Positions 17,436 to 26,578 of a stretch of DNA of 64,000 bases are shown here, in pieces. The stretch comes from Chachezhania sediminis (lineage in GTDB: Bacteria > Pseudomonadota > Alphaproteobacteria > Rhodobacterales > Rhodobacteraceae), in the NCBI RefSeq assembly GCF_009765275.1, contig NZ_VOPH01000008.1, forward strand, positions 1-64,000. The letters are read 5' to 3'. The first letter of the stretch is position 1. Every line of letters begins with the position of its first letter. Made by a program: the position numbers and the translations under genes. Below the pieces are notes generated by a model. That model was not told the DNA's origin. It saw nothing but the letters and a program-made list of their open reading frames with translations, and did no database searches.

Positions 17436-18638
17436 ATGGCAGAAGCTCTTCATGAGCACCTTACGGGATTTGCAAGCGACCTGACAGCCGCCCTGAAGGC
17501 GCTGTCGGAAAGTTCATTTGCCCCCCACGAGGTGAAGACCTTACGGAGTTTTTCGGCTGGCGAAGCCAGCTATTATCTTGGCGTGGGCGACGGATACCTG
17601 CGCAAGGCCCATCACGAGGGCCGGATCCCCGATGTCGAGATGGGGCCGGGAAACCGGCGCAAGTACACGGCGGAACAGATCGACCAGATCCGGCACGTTC
17701 TGGCCGAAACTGCGAAGAACCCGAACCAGTTCCGCCCCGGCCGCCGCGATCTGGCAACAGAAGACATGCAGGTCTGGGCCTTCGTGAACTTCAAGGGCGG
17801 CAGCGGCAAGACGTCGACGGCCATCCATACCGCGCATGCGCTCAGCCTGCGGGGCTACAAGGTGCTTGTTGCCGACTGCGATCCACAGGCCTCGTTGACG
17901 ACATTCTTCGGCTATCAGCCCGAAATCGATTTCTTCGACAGCGGCTCGCTTTACGACGCGATCCGGTATCGCGATCAGGAGACCGGCGAAGGTCCGAAGC
18001 CGATCACCGATATCATCCGCAAGACCTATTTTCCGAATCTCGACCTGGTACCCGGTGGCATCCAGGTGGCCGAGTTCGAGCACGAGACACCTTCGGCGCT
18101 CAGTCGGGGCGAATTGCCGGTCTTCTTCGACAAGATCCGCGACTGCTTGAAGCCGGTCCGGGACGAATACGACATCGTCATCCTCGATTGTCCGCCTCAG
18201 CTTGGCTATGTCACGCTTTCGGCGATCTGTGCGGCGCGAAACATCCTGATGACGATCATTCCGGAACGCGTCGACATGGCATCGGCCGCACAGTTCCTGA
18301 ACATGGCCTCGAGCCTGACGGAGGTCCTGCACGAGAATGCCGGTGTCGGGCTATTCGACAATTTCCGGTTCCTCCTCAGCCGCTACGACACGTCGGTGGC
18401 GACCCAGGTCGATCTTGCGTCCTTCCTGAAGGACCTGTTCGGCGATGCCGTGATGAAAGCCCCGTTCCTGAAATCCTCGGCCGTCAGCGAAGCCGGGATT
18501 TCCCAGCAGACTGTGCTGGAGGTCGACCTGACCGAGGTCAAGAACCGCAAGACCTATGAACGCGCCATCCACTCCGTCCACGAGATCGTCGAAGAGATGG
18601 AGACGATGATCCAGGCCAACTGGGGACGAAGCGCATGA
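17436..18638 (+). CDS. repA: plasmid partition ATPase RepA (ParA family)
   Basis: A 400-residue ParA-type ATPase that, with RepB, segregates the plasmid and represses the repABC promoter. The N-terminal ~110 residues form the DNA-binding helical region typical of RepABC proteins (GEASYYLGVGDGYLRKAHHE, then GPGNRRKYTAEQI). The deviant Walker A KGGSGKT is at residues 120-126, VADCDPQASLT follows, and VILDCPPQLGYVT is the Walker B/switch region. Its stop overlaps the repB start by four bases (ATGA). No clear ribosome site precedes the ATG at 17436, which is nevertheless the first start giving the normal family length. Confidence 0.96.
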   Translation: MAEALHEHLTGFASDLTAALKALSESSFAPHEVKTLRSFSAGEASYYLGVGDGYLRKAHHEGRIPDVEMGPGNRRKYTAEQIDQIRHVLAETAKNPNQFRPGRRDLATEDMQVWAFVNFKGGSGKTSTAIHTAHALSLRGYKVLVADCDPQASLTTFFGYQPEIDFFDSGSLYDAIRYRDQETGEGPKPITDIIRKTYFPNLDLVPGGIQVAEFEHETPSALSRGELPVFFDKIRDCLKPVRDEYDIVILDCPPQLGYVTLSAICAARNILMTIIPERVDMASAAQFLNMASSLTEVLHENAGVGLFDNFRFLLSRYDTSVATQVDLASFLKDLFGDAVMKAPFLKSSAVSEAGISQQTVLEVDLTEVKNRKTYERAIHSVHEIVEEMETMIQANWGRSA

Positions 18639-19567
18639 GAAAGGATCTTCTTGCCTCCAGCCTCAAGGCCGTGAAGGACGGAAAGCAAAGCCCGCAACCG
18701 GTGCCGGACGCGCCGCGCAAGATGTCGGGCGTGCGTGCGGTTCAGAAGGGTCTGGACCATCTCGCCTCTGGTGCGGCCCGCGCGATTGCGACGGACCAGA
18801 TTGCCGACAGTGCAGTCCAGGACCGCTTCGATGTCAGCGACGGGATCGACGACCTTGTCGAATCCATCCGGGCCTCGGGCCAGAAGTTGCCCGTACTGCT
18901 GCGACGTCGGCCGGAAGCCGTACGACCCTACGAGGTGGTCTATGGCCGCCGTCGGATCGAGGCGTGCCGGCGTCTGGACATCGACGTTCAGGCCTATGTC
19001 GTCGATATGGACGACCGCGAGGCACTGATCTCGCAAGGTCTGGAAAACGCCGCACGGCTTCAGCGCAGCTATATCGAACAGGCCGTCTATGCCGAACAGC
19101 TTCTGGATCACGCCTTTACTCGGGAAGAGATCATGGAAGTTCTGGCGGTCGACAAGACCACGATCAGCCGGATGCTGGGCGTCGTGACGGGCATCCCGCG
19201 TCAGGTCATCAATGCGATCGGTCCGGCGCACGACGCCGGACGGCGGCCCTGGCTGCAGTTGCGGGACGTTTTTCAGCAGGATCCGGGACTGACGACCGAT
19301 CGGGTTCTGCCGCTTGTCGACGGGTCCCTGCCCAGTGGAGAAAGGCTCCCTGCCCTTCTGAGGCAACTGACCGCCAAACCGACACCAGCCCCCCGCCCTG
19401 CCCCGGTCAAGCGCGATGTCGCCGACGGCAGGCTTCGGCTGGAACGTCATGCCGACCGCGTTTCGGTCTGGGTACGCGACGATGCCCTTAGCGGTTTTTC
19501 CGAGTTCCTCGACAGCCGCATGGATCAGTTGCTGTCCGAGTTTCATAACGCCCGGTCCGGCGACTGA
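18635..19567 (+). CDS. repB: plasmid partition protein RepB (ParB family)
   Basis: A 310-residue centromere-binding protein. The ParB N-terminal domain shows GQKLPVLLRRRPE and YGRRRIEACR (about residues 83-112), LENAARLQRSYIEQA (the CTPase/box region), and a helix-turn-helix FTREEIMEVLAVDKTTISRM at about 161-180. The C-terminal ~50 residues would dimerise. It is translationally coupled to repA by an ATGA overlap. The parS-like palindromes lie directly downstream of its stop codon. Confidence 0.95.
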   Translation: MRKDLLASSLKAVKDGKQSPQPVPDAPRKMSGVRAVQKGLDHLASGAARAIATDQIADSAVQDRFDVSDGIDDLVESIRASGQKLPVLLRRRPEAVRPYEVVYGRRRIEACRRLDIDVQAYVVDMDDREALISQGLENAARLQRSYIEQAVYAEQLLDHAFTREEIMEVLAVDKTTISRMLGVVTGIPRQVINAIGPAHDAGRRPWLQLRDVFQQDPGLTTDRVLPLVDGSLPSGERLPALLRQLTAKPTPAPRPAPVKRDVADGRLRLERHADRVSVWVRDDALSGFSEFLDSRMDQLLSEFHNARSGD

Positions 19568-19581
19568 CGCGCGATCCGTCC

Positions 19582-19637
19582 GTTGACCACTGGTCAATTT
19601 AGGGTTTAGGCCGGACCTAAATTGACCAGTGGTCAAC
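19582..19637. repeat. parS-like double palindrome forming a 22-bp inverted repeat
   Basis: Two copies of the palindrome TTGACCANTGGTCAA (19583-19597 and 19622-19636) form the ends of a larger, perfect inverted repeat with 22-base arms (19582-19603 and 19616-19637) and a 12-base spacer. The position, 14 bases after repB and before repC, and the internal dyad of each copy fit the centromere-like parS sites of RepABC plasmids. The large dyad could also form a hairpin in the repABC mRNA between repB and repC. Confidence 0.75.
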
Positions 19638-19710
19638 TCTCAAGAAGAAGAACCACTTCCCGGTCAACAGCCGCGGATCCGAGCAGCAAACAGAAACAGG
19701 AGCAGACATC

Positions 19711-19795
19711 CGAGCAAAAAGAAACCCCCCGAAGGCGGTGCAGCACTCCAGAGGGTCCCTGTAACTTAGACACTTACTAGGTAGCCCGAAAGTTC
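19711..19795 (-). ncRNA. probable repABC antisense RNA (ctRNA/incA type)
   Basis: RepABC plasmids encode a small counter-transcribed RNA between repB and repC that limits RepC synthesis. On the minus strand the sequence here has CACCGCCTTCGGGGGGTTTC followed by TTTTT (19740 to 19715), a UUCG-capped stem with one mismatch and a U-rich tail, that is, an intrinsic terminator for a leftward RNA. The upstream part (CCCTCTGGAGTGCTGC) would give the loop sequences. The promoter and exact 5' end were not firmly identified; about 19780-19795 is a guess. Confidence 0.55.
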
Positions 19796-19849
19796 AGTCT
19801 CTGCAACACCGATTTCGGTGAATGGCTTTTCTTTGCCGTCTGAAAATCG

Positions 19850-21019
19850 ATGTACACGGACAACGCCACGGCACTTTCGGTCGAGGCGCAGGGCAACTGC
19901 GCGCTTCATGACCCTCACCTGGAAACCTATGGCGCCATCGCCACCCAACCGCATTTCAGGCCTGTCCTGCGGCGCGACCTGATGATTGCGCTGAACCGGA
20001 TCTCCCGCGATCTTGGACTGCGTGCGCCCACGGTCATGGTGGTCGAAGCACTTTTGAGCTGCTTGCCCTGCAAGGACCCGAAGACCGGACGCGACATGCC
20101 AATCACTCCCCTGACGCTCCTTACGGTCTTCGCTGCGAATGACACGCTCTGCTTTCGCTGCAAGGGCATCACAGACCGTCAACTGCGCCGTCATCTTCAG
20201 AAACTGGAGGACGCGGGCCTTGTTCACCGCCGGGACAGCGCCAATGGCAAACGCTTTCCCATCCATCAGGGCGGTCAGATCGTCGGCGCCTACGGGATCG
20301 ACCTGTCCCCCCTTCTTGCCCGGTCCGCGGACATTCTGGACCGGGCACAGCGGCACGCGGAACAACAGGCAGAGCTTCGCGGTTTGAAATCCCGCATCCA
20401 ACGCCTGCGGGCCGAATGCCTGCGCCACGACCCCGACGCCCAGACCATGGCCCTTATCGAAGACACCGGCCGAATCCTTCGGCGCGTGACATTGACCATT
20501 GCCATCGCCCGGTCCGTCCTTGAACGGCTGGGAAACATCCTTCTGGCCCTCGCTCCCCAAGCCACCACGTCAGAGGTCAAGCCAACCCCTGACCCGACCC
20601 TTGATCCCGTGGCCCCGCCCCGGCCCGCAGATGAAATGACCGCCACAGACGGACAGAATGTCCGGCACAAAGAACACCCAAAATCAGAATACAAAAAAGC
20701 CCGGATGCGAAAGGAACCATTCCGCTGGTCAGAACTGAAAACGATCTCGCAGTTCTTTCCCAAAGAACCAGGGTCCGAGTCCTCCTTGCAAGCGATCATC
20801 TACGACTTCGGAGCAATATTGCACGTCACGACCCAAACATTGACTACGGTCATCGCCAGAATGGGCAACGAACAGACCCTGCAGCTGCTGGATCGCATAG
20901 CAGGGAAGGGCGACAGCATCAGATCCCCCGAAGGCTATCTTCGGTCTACCCTCGACAGGGATTACCATCCGTCCTTCCAGACGCAGCGACCCTGTTCCCA
21001 AACTGCAGGATATGCCTGA
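19850..21019 (+). CDS. repC: replication initiator RepC
   Basis: A 389-residue RepC, the initiator of RepABC replicons, which acts at an origin lying inside its own coding sequence. The N-terminal half is well conserved (FRPVLRRDLMIALNRISRDL, LPCKDPKTGRDMPITP, VFAANDTLCFRCKGITDRQL, ending KLEDAGLVHRRDS); the C-terminal half is set off by a Pro/Thr-rich linker near residues 250-275 and contains ISQFFPKEPGSESSLQ and a final RSPEGYLRSTLDRD. No strong ribosome site precedes the ATG at 19850, which fits with translation control by the antisense RNA and mRNA folding. It is separated from repB by 282 bases. Confidence 0.95.
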   Translation: MYTDNATALSVEAQGNCALHDPHLETYGAIATQPHFRPVLRRDLMIALNRISRDLGLRAPTVMVVEALLSCLPCKDPKTGRDMPITPLTLLTVFAANDTLCFRCKGITDRQLRRHLQKLEDAGLVHRRDSANGKRFPIHQGGQIVGAYGIDLSPLLARSADILDRAQRHAEQQAELRGLKSRIQRLRAECLRHDPDAQTMALIEDTGRILRRVTLTIAIARSVLERLGNILLALAPQATTSEVKPTPDPTLDPVAPPRPADEMTATDGQNVRHKEHPKSEYKKARMRKEPFRWSELKTISQFFPKEPGSESSLQAIIYDFGAILHVTTQTLTTVIARMGNEQTLQLLDRIAGKGDSIRSPEGYLRSTLDRDYHPSFQTQRPCSQTAGYA

Positions 21020-22567
21020 CTGGTTACCGCTCCATGTGCCTGTTCCGAAGCCCATGCCGAAGCTCCGTCCCTCGAACAGATGCGCTGAAGTTCACTTTCG
21101 CTCAGGGCTGTTCCCTGAGCGTGGTTACTGAGCATTTGACCAATTCCAGGCGGACCAGTCTTGCCGAGATCTCCGCATGGATGTGAGTTCAGCAGTAGTA
21201 GTCCATAGTCCGTAGCTGAAGCGTCGGACCAGCGAGCCGGGCATTCCGCTGTGAGAAGCAACATTGGATCGTGTGCTCGGAACTAGCGAAGCTGAGCGTG
21301 TGAACGAAGACCAAGAAGTGCCCGTCTATGACATGTCGGCAGGACGCGATGGTGGGAAGCACTCTCTGCTTGCGACAGTTGGTGGCAATGGACAACGCGG
21401 CTGCGCTTGCTCGGACCGGCTGCGCCAGTCCTACGGAGAATCCGGTCGTAGAACTTGTTTCGTTCCTTAGGCACAGGTTGCACCGTTCGATCAGTAGCGG
21501 CACGCAACCGATGTCTGGCCTTCGGCGGAAGTACAGCTTGAGCGGGGCGGTTGATGCGATGTGATCGACACGAATCCGCCGCAACAAAAGAACAGCCCTG
21601 GGTCATTGACCGGGGCAAAGCCTACATCGGGCGCGCGATGCGGATACTCCTGGGCCCGACACGTATGTTCAGAGCTTTGGTGCGGTCATCTGTCGTGACC
21701 CGCTATGCGGTTGGCCTGGCCCAGATCCCGGATCAAAATGCGCGCGTCCGGAAGACCAGATGGCGGCAACAGCCGGACAGGGCGCATAGTTCCAATAGTT
21801 GGCAAAGCTCCAACAGTCGGCGCTGGTCACTGATTTGGACGGAGCAATCGGTTGTCACCGGTCACGGACCCGACAGGCGAACATGCAGGGTCCGGAATTG
21901 ACGGGTAAAGGGCCGTCTGCTGCTTCGATAACGGAATAAAGTGTGGGATTTCGTTCTGTTATTCTGTCTATTCCATTCTCATAAGTGGACTCTGAAGGCC
22001 CGGGCCTAATGTCGGGACTCTCACCAACTCGCCAGATCGGTTCCCTTGCTTCCCATGCAGAGGGTCAGAAGCGCAGCACATGACGGGCTTGATCGTTTTT
22101 CCCTGCGGCGTCCTTGATGTGATCCCGAGTGGCCCGACTTGGACCAGGGACCACGTCGTCTTTGGCAGGGCAGGGCGACCACCCGGAAGCAAATATGCAA
22201 CCTGAGGCTGTAATTTGCCGCCTGCTCGACCCTGAAACCGTTCGCGCCGATCCGGCGCATTCAAGCCGTGGCCCGGAAAGTGTCAGCGCCGTACCCTCCC
22301 GATGTCCAGAAGATAAAATGCGTGCGGGGCAGCCGACGAGCCGAAAGAAGCGGCAGGACTGCCGGTCGGGCGTCACAGGCCGGGAGAGCTGCGCCGACAG
22401 TGCCAAGATCAAGTCGCGGGATCGGGGCGGTTGTCTGCTCCGGACCGCAGGCGGCAGCTTCCCTTACTTCGTTGCCAGGGCAGGGCAGCTTCGCTGTGTA
22501 ACAGGGGGTCTTGCCCCGAAAAGCAGGGCGAAGACAGGACGACGCGATGGCGCCCTGCCTCAACTGT
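21020..22567. other. 1.5-kb stretch with no supported gene downstream of repC
   Basis: No frame shows a recognisable family, a good ribosome site or sustained coding character. The longest frames (for example 21189-21587 on the minus strand, about 130 codons) are cysteine- and histidine-rich with mixed third-position bases. Base composition is lower in GC than the neighbouring operons, especially at 21.2-21.5 and 21.9 kb. It could be an old insertion, a decayed gene or replicon spacer DNA; I could not identify terminal repeats. Confidence 0.55.
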
Positions 22568-23851
22568 TCAGACGGCTTCCAGCCCGCACCACTCGGCGAT
22601 AAAGAGCGCGATGGCCCCGGTGATCCGGCGGACCGAGGTCAGGTTGACCCGTTCGTCGAAGCCATGGATCGATTCCGAGTAGGGCCCGTAGACCAGGCAC
22701 GGGGTTTGTCCGTAGATCACGAAGACGCGGCCATCCAGGTAGCCGGGCGTCACGAAGGATTCCAGCGGCTGGTCATAGCTGGCAAGGTGCGCCCGGCCCA
22801 GCGTGGCTTCGGCCTCGGACCCTTCTTCCAGCACATAGCCTTCGGCGAAGAAGCCGTTGAAGGTGACTGCGGGCGGGTTGTTGGCCAGAAAGGCGTTGGC
22901 TTGCGCCGCCTGTCGCAAACAGTCCTCGACCTCGCGCGCGGCGGTAGACGGGTTGTCGCCCGGAAAGATCGCGATGCGGCAATGGAATTCGCACCAGGCC
23001 GGGACCGAGGACGCCCAGTCGCCGCCCTCGATCTTGCCGACGTTGAAGTTGATCGGATGGTCGAGATCCTCGAAATAGCGGTGGTCTGCCTTGCGGGCGT
23101 TCCAGTCCTCTTCCAGACGACGCAGGGCGCGGATCAGGTCATAGGCGGCCTCGATCGCGTTGGCGCCGCTGCCTGCCTCGCGCACATGGACGGGGGCCCC
23201 CTGCACGCGGACCTTGAACCAGAGGACGCCCGTGTTGGCGCGGACCAGCTTGTCGTCTTCGGGTTCGGGGATGATGGCGGCATCGGCGTTGTAGCCGCGG
23301 AGGAGGGCGGCCAGCGCGCCGTTGCCGGTGCATTCCTCCTCGACCACCGATTGCTGGTAGAGCGTTGCGGCCGGCCGATAGCCCAGCCGTTTCAGCGCAT
23401 CGACGGCAAAGATATTGGCCGCAATCCCGGCCTTCATGTCGGCGACGCCCCGACCGTAAAGCCAGTCGCCGTCGCGGCGCGGCTCGAAGGGTGGGGTGGT
23501 CCACATGTCCTCGGGCCCGGTGGGCACGACGTCGATGTGACCGTTCAGGACCAGCGATTTCCCGGTCTCGTTCTTCGGGCGCAGGGTGCCCACGACATTG
23601 ATGGCATTGGAATAGTCGACATCGACAGGCGAAAACCCGGGATGGTGCTCGATGTCCTTCACGTCGATGGTCCAGCGATCCATCGTGTAGCCGCGGTTCT
23701 GCAGTTCGCGGTGCAGGAAATCCTGCGCGGTATGTTCCTGCCCCCGAAGCGAAGGATAGCGCGTCAGGGCCTGGGTGAAGGCGATCTGGTCCTCGAACCC
23801 GTCATCGACGGCCGAGAGGATCTTCTGCGTCAGGTCCGCGGACAGGGTCAT
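22568..23851 (-). CDS. M20-family metallohydrolase (ArgE/DapE/acetylornithine deacetylase-like)
   Basis: A 427-residue co-catalytic zinc amidohydrolase. The ligands are visible: His105 and Asp107 in NGHIDVVPTG, Asp138 in GRGVADMKAG, the catalytic Glu171/172 in VVEEECTGNG, and a C-terminal His in ESIHGFDERV. These enzymes remove N-acyl or N-terminal groups from amino acids and peptides. The gene lies four bases after the acetylpolyamine amidohydrolase gene, and the two with the GntR gene form a leftward operon facing a peptide-type importer. Sequence alone does not tell acetylornithine from succinyl-diaminopimelate or carbamoyl substrates. Confidence 0.9.
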   Translation of the reverse strand: MTLSADLTQKILSAVDDGFEDQIAFTQALTRYPSLRGQEHTAQDFLHRELQNRGYTMDRWTIDVKDIEHHPGFSPVDVDYSNAINVVGTLRPKNETGKSLVLNGHIDVVPTGPEDMWTTPPFEPRRDGDWLYGRGVADMKAGIAANIFAVDALKRLGYRPAATLYQQSVVEEECTGNGALAALLRGYNADAAIIPEPEDDKLVRANTGVLWFKVRVQGAPVHVREAGSGANAIEAAYDLIRALRRLEEDWNARKADHRYFEDLDHPINFNVGKIEGGDWASSVPAWCEFHCRIAIFPGDNPSTAAREVEDCLRQAAQANAFLANNPPAVTFNGFFAEGYVLEEGSEAEATLGRAHLASYDQPLESFVTPGYLDGRVFVIYGQTPCLVYGPYSESIHGFDERVNLTSVRRITGAIALFIAEWCGLEAV

Positions 23852-23854
23852 GTC

Positions 23855-24877
23855 TCAGCGCCCCAGATAGCCGGTCATGAAGCTGACCAGCGAGGTGGTG
23901 AGGTCTTCGGACAGATAGCCGCCTTCCTGCACGATCACGGTCGGATAGCCCGCGGCGGCGATCAGGGCTCCGGCGCGGCGGAAGCCGTCCCAGCTGACCG
24001 CCATCCCCTTCAGCGGATCGCTTTCATGCGCGTCCAGCCCAAGGCTGAGCATCAGCGCGCCGGGCCTGAATTCCGCGATCCGGGCCAGCCCGGTTTCGAT
24101 GGCGGCGATCCAGGCGTCGTCGGTCGTGGTACGTGGCAGGGGGATGTTCAGGTTGTACCCTTCGCCGGCGCCTTCCCCGGTTTCCGAGGCATAGCCGACG
24201 AAGAAGGGATAATAGTCGACCGGATCGGCATGGATCGAAACCGACAGCACGTCGTTCCGGTCATAGAAGATGCCCTGTGTGCCATTGCCGTGGTGTACGT
24301 CGATATCCAGCGTCGCGACCTTGTCGAAAGCGGTGCGCAGACGGGCCGCGGCCAGGGCGGAGTTGTTCATCAGGCAGTGCCCGGCGGCAATGTCGGCGGT
24401 GGTGTGATGTCCGGCCGGACGGCACAGCGCATAGGCGGCCCTGTCGCCCGCGATCACCGCATCGGCGGCGGCGATGGCGCAGTCGGCCGCGCGGCACGTC
24501 GCTTCCCAGCTGTGGGGGCCGATCGGGGCCGAGGTATCGCCCATGTGCCAGCCGGCCTTGCCGACGACACTGGTGGGATAGGTCGAACAGGACGCGCGGG
24601 GGAAGACGTTCGGCACCACTTCCGGCCCCGGATTGGGAAGCTTCTGCCAGTCGTCCCAGGCGGTTTCCAGGAAGTCGAGAAGGGCAGGGGTGTGCACCGC
24701 CTCCAGCGCGGCGCGGTCGGCCTCGGGCGGTTCCTCGGTGCCCAGCGACAGCTGGTCCAGGCCCGCCAGCAGAAGCCGGGCACGTTCGGCCTGTTCGGCA
24801 TTGCGCAGGATCTTCCCGTGGGTCAGGCGAAAAACCGGATCGTGGGCTTCGGTCGCCCTTGCATAGAAACACTTCAT
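23855..24877 (-). CDS. acetylpolyamine amidohydrolase (histone deacetylase fold)
   Basis: A 340-residue member of the HDAC superfamily that matches bacterial acetylpolyamine amidohydrolases in length and spacing: His157-His158 (PAGHHTT), zinc ligands Asp193 and His195 (DIDVHHGNGT) and Asp282 (GLDAHESDP), and a transition-state Tyr321 (GGYLSE). The reaction would be removal of acetyl groups from N-acetylputrescine, -cadaverine, -spermidine or related amines. The ATG at 24875-24877 overlaps the stop of the GntR gene by four bases; longer frames upstream lie inside that gene. Its neighbour, an M20 deacylase, suggests a two-step breakdown of an acylated substrate. Confidence 0.92.
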   Translation of the reverse strand: MKCFYARATEAHDPVFRLTHGKILRNAEQAERARLLLAGLDQLSLGTEEPPEADRAALEAVHTPALLDFLETAWDDWQKLPNPGPEVVPNVFPRASCSTYPTSVVGKAGWHMGDTSAPIGPHSWEATCRAADCAIAAADAVIAGDRAAYALCRPAGHHTTADIAAGHCLMNNSALAAARLRTAFDKVATLDIDVHHGNGTQGIFYDRNDVLSVSIHADPVDYYPFFVGYASETGEGAGEGYNLNIPLPRTTTDDAWIAAIETGLARIAEFRPGALMLSLGLDAHESDPLKGMAVSWDGFRRAGALIAAAGYPTVIVQEGGYLSEDLTTSLVSFMTGYLGR

Positions 24878-25578
24878 GATTTGCCCTGTCTTTCCTCGAT
24901 CTTGCGGAACTTGGCGGTGACAAGCTTGCGCGCCACCCCGATGTGAAACCGCAGCGCGCCTTCGGCCTCGGCCTCGTCGCCCTTGCGCAGGGCGGCCAGG
25001 ATGGGGGCGTGGGTATCGGCCATGCGGTGCGGATCGTCGTAGATATGGCCGACCACCATGATCGAGAATTCCGTCTCGATCGCGATCTGCCGGAACACGT
25101 CCTGGAATTTCGGATTGCCGCTGCCTTCGCAAAGCAGGCGGTGGAACTCCATGTCGGCCTCGACCTGGGTCAGCACGTCGGCCTCGGCCTCGGCCACGCG
25201 GTGCATTTCTGCCATCTGGGCCTGAAGCCGGTCTATGGTTTCTGCGGCGCCCCGCCGGATCAGGCGGCGGGCGGCTGCCACCTCGATCACGATGCGCAGT
25301 TCGTACAGGTGATCCAGCGCGTCGGCCGACACCTGGCGGACGAAGAAACCGCGGTTGGGCTGGTATTCGATCAGGCCCGAGGCTTCGAGCAGGCGGGCGG
25401 CTTCGCGGACCGGGGCGCGGCTGACACCCATCTGTCGCGCGATCACCGATTCGGACACCCGCGATCCCTGGGGCAGTTGCCGGGTCACGATGGCCTTCGA
25501 CAGCACCGTGACCACGCGGCTGACCAGCCCTTCACGGTCAAGCGGCTGAAATCCGGTTACGGTTTTTGGAGGCTCCAT
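24874..25578 (-). CDS. GntR-family transcriptional regulator (FCD type)
   Basis: A 234-residue FadR-subfamily regulator. The winged helix-turn-helix reads SVIARQMGVSRAPVREAARLLE followed by LIEYQPNRGFFVR; the FCD domain shows LYELRIVIEVAAARRLI, MEFHRLLCEGSGN and a C-terminal HIGVARKL. The ATG at 25576-25578 is chosen because the upstream frame has no family similarity. It overlaps the acetylpolyamine amidohydrolase gene and is divergent from the aldolase-importer operon, with a perfect GntR-like operator between them, so it probably controls both directions. Confidence 0.9.
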   Translation of the reverse strand: MEPPKTVTGFQPLDREGLVSRVVTVLSKAIVTRQLPQGSRVSESVIARQMGVSRAPVREAARLLEASGLIEYQPNRGFFVRQVSADALDHLYELRIVIEVAAARRLIRRGAAETIDRLQAQMAEMHRVAEAEADVLTQVEADMEFHRLLCEGSGNPKFQDVFRQIAIETEFSIMVVGHIYDDPHRMADTHAPILAALRKGDEAEAEGALRFHIGVARKLVTAKFRKIEERQGKS

Positions 25579-25630
25579 CTGAACCGGCCTGTCTGCTGCA
25601 TCTCTAGGCACGCTAATTGTAGTTTTGGCG

Positions 25631-25642
25631 ATTGTCGACAAT
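25631..25642. promoter_or_regulatory. GntR-type operator
   Basis: ATTGTCGACAAT is a perfect 12-bp palindrome in the 150-base divergent gap between the GntR gene and the aldolase gene. It fits the TNGTNNNACNA-like half-site pattern of FadR-subfamily GntR regulators, and a TTGACC -35-like element lies a few bases downstream on the plus strand, so binding could block the rightward promoter. Confidence 0.6.
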
Positions 25643-25728
25643 TTCCTTGACCCGGACCGCCCCTCTGCCTTTGGATTGTGCAAGGAGCGGTCGCTGACCG
25701 TTCGATTTGCGGATCGAAAGGAAGTCTT

Positions 25729-26499
25729 GTGCCGGACGGAGCATTGGAAACCACCCTTCGGGACCTGCGGCGCGACCTGGCGGCAGCCTATCGGCTGATC
25801 GCGCTGGAAGGCATGGACGACAGTATCTATACCCATATCTCGGCCCGGCTGCCGGATGGCCCGGACGGAGAGAAGCGGTTCCTGCTGAACCCCTATGGTC
25901 TGCGCTTCGACGAGGTGACGGCCGCCAATCTGGTGACCGTCGACGAAACCGGTGCCGTGGTGGACGACCCCTATGGCGCGGGCGTGAACGCGGCAGGCTT
26001 CACCATCCATTCGGCGGTTCACATGGCGCGCCACGATGCCGTCTGCGTGCTGCACACCCATACGGTGGCGGGTGTGGCCGTGTCGTCTATCCAGGAAGGT
26101 CTCTTGCCGCTGAACCAGTGGTCGGCCCAGTTCCACGGCCGGATCGCGTTCCACGATTACGAAGGGATCGCGCTGAACCTCGACGAACGCGCCCGCATCG
26201 TGACGGACCTGGGCAGCCGGAACGTGATGATGCTGCGCAATCATGGTACGCTGGTCCTGGGCCGGTCCGTAGCCGAAGCGGTGAAGCTGACAATGAACCT
26301 GGAACGGTCCTGCAAGGCGCAGATCGCGGCCCTGGGGATGGGGCTGACGCCCGTGGTCCTGCCCGACGAGGTGGCCGAGCACACGGCCAGCCAGTATGCC
26401 CGCGCCTACGACGCCATGGAAGCGGGGGGCAGGCCCGATCCGGAATGGCCCGCGATGCTGCGCAAGCTGGACAAGTACGATCCCGATTACACGGGCTGA
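25729..26499 (+). CDS. class II aldolase/adducin family protein
   Basis: A 256-residue zinc-type aldolase-fold protein. The metal-binding histidines are in VLHTHTVAG and in RNHGTLVLG; DSIYTHISARLP and NPYGLRFDEVTAANLV are family hallmarks. Members include fuculose-phosphate aldolases, ribulose-5-phosphate epimerases and several decarboxylase-like enzymes, so the reaction is not fixed. The GTG at 25729 is preferred because AAGGAA lies about eight bases upstream and it gives the normal length; the longer reading from 25678 has no family similarity. It is the first gene of a rightward operon with a peptide-type ABC importer. Confidence 0.85.
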   Translation: MPDGALETTLRDLRRDLAAAYRLIALEGMDDSIYTHISARLPDGPDGEKRFLLNPYGLRFDEVTAANLVTVDETGAVVDDPYGAGVNAAGFTIHSAVHMARHDAVCVLHTHTVAGVAVSSIQEGLLPLNQWSAQFHGRIAFHDYEGIALNLDERARIVTDLGSRNVMMLRNHGTLVLGRSVAEAVKLTMNLERSCKAQIAALGMGLTPVVLPDEVAEHTASQYARAYDAMEAGGRPDPEWPAMLRKLDKYDPDYTG

Positions 26500-26578
26500 G
26501 CACCAACCGCGCCGGAAAGAGCGCGGGCCGGAAAACGGGCCAGTCAATCGAACCCATTAAAACCAACAGGGGAAAAAG

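Noticed and set aside
21189-21587. Possible 132-residue protein on the minus strand
   Set aside because: No ribosome site, no motif, high Cys/His content and mixed third-position bases; overlapping frames look equally plausible.
22511-24946. 811-codon open frame on the plus strand
   Set aside because: It is antisense to the M20 and acetylpolyamine amidohydrolase genes, which have complete active sites; long antisense frames are common at this GC content.
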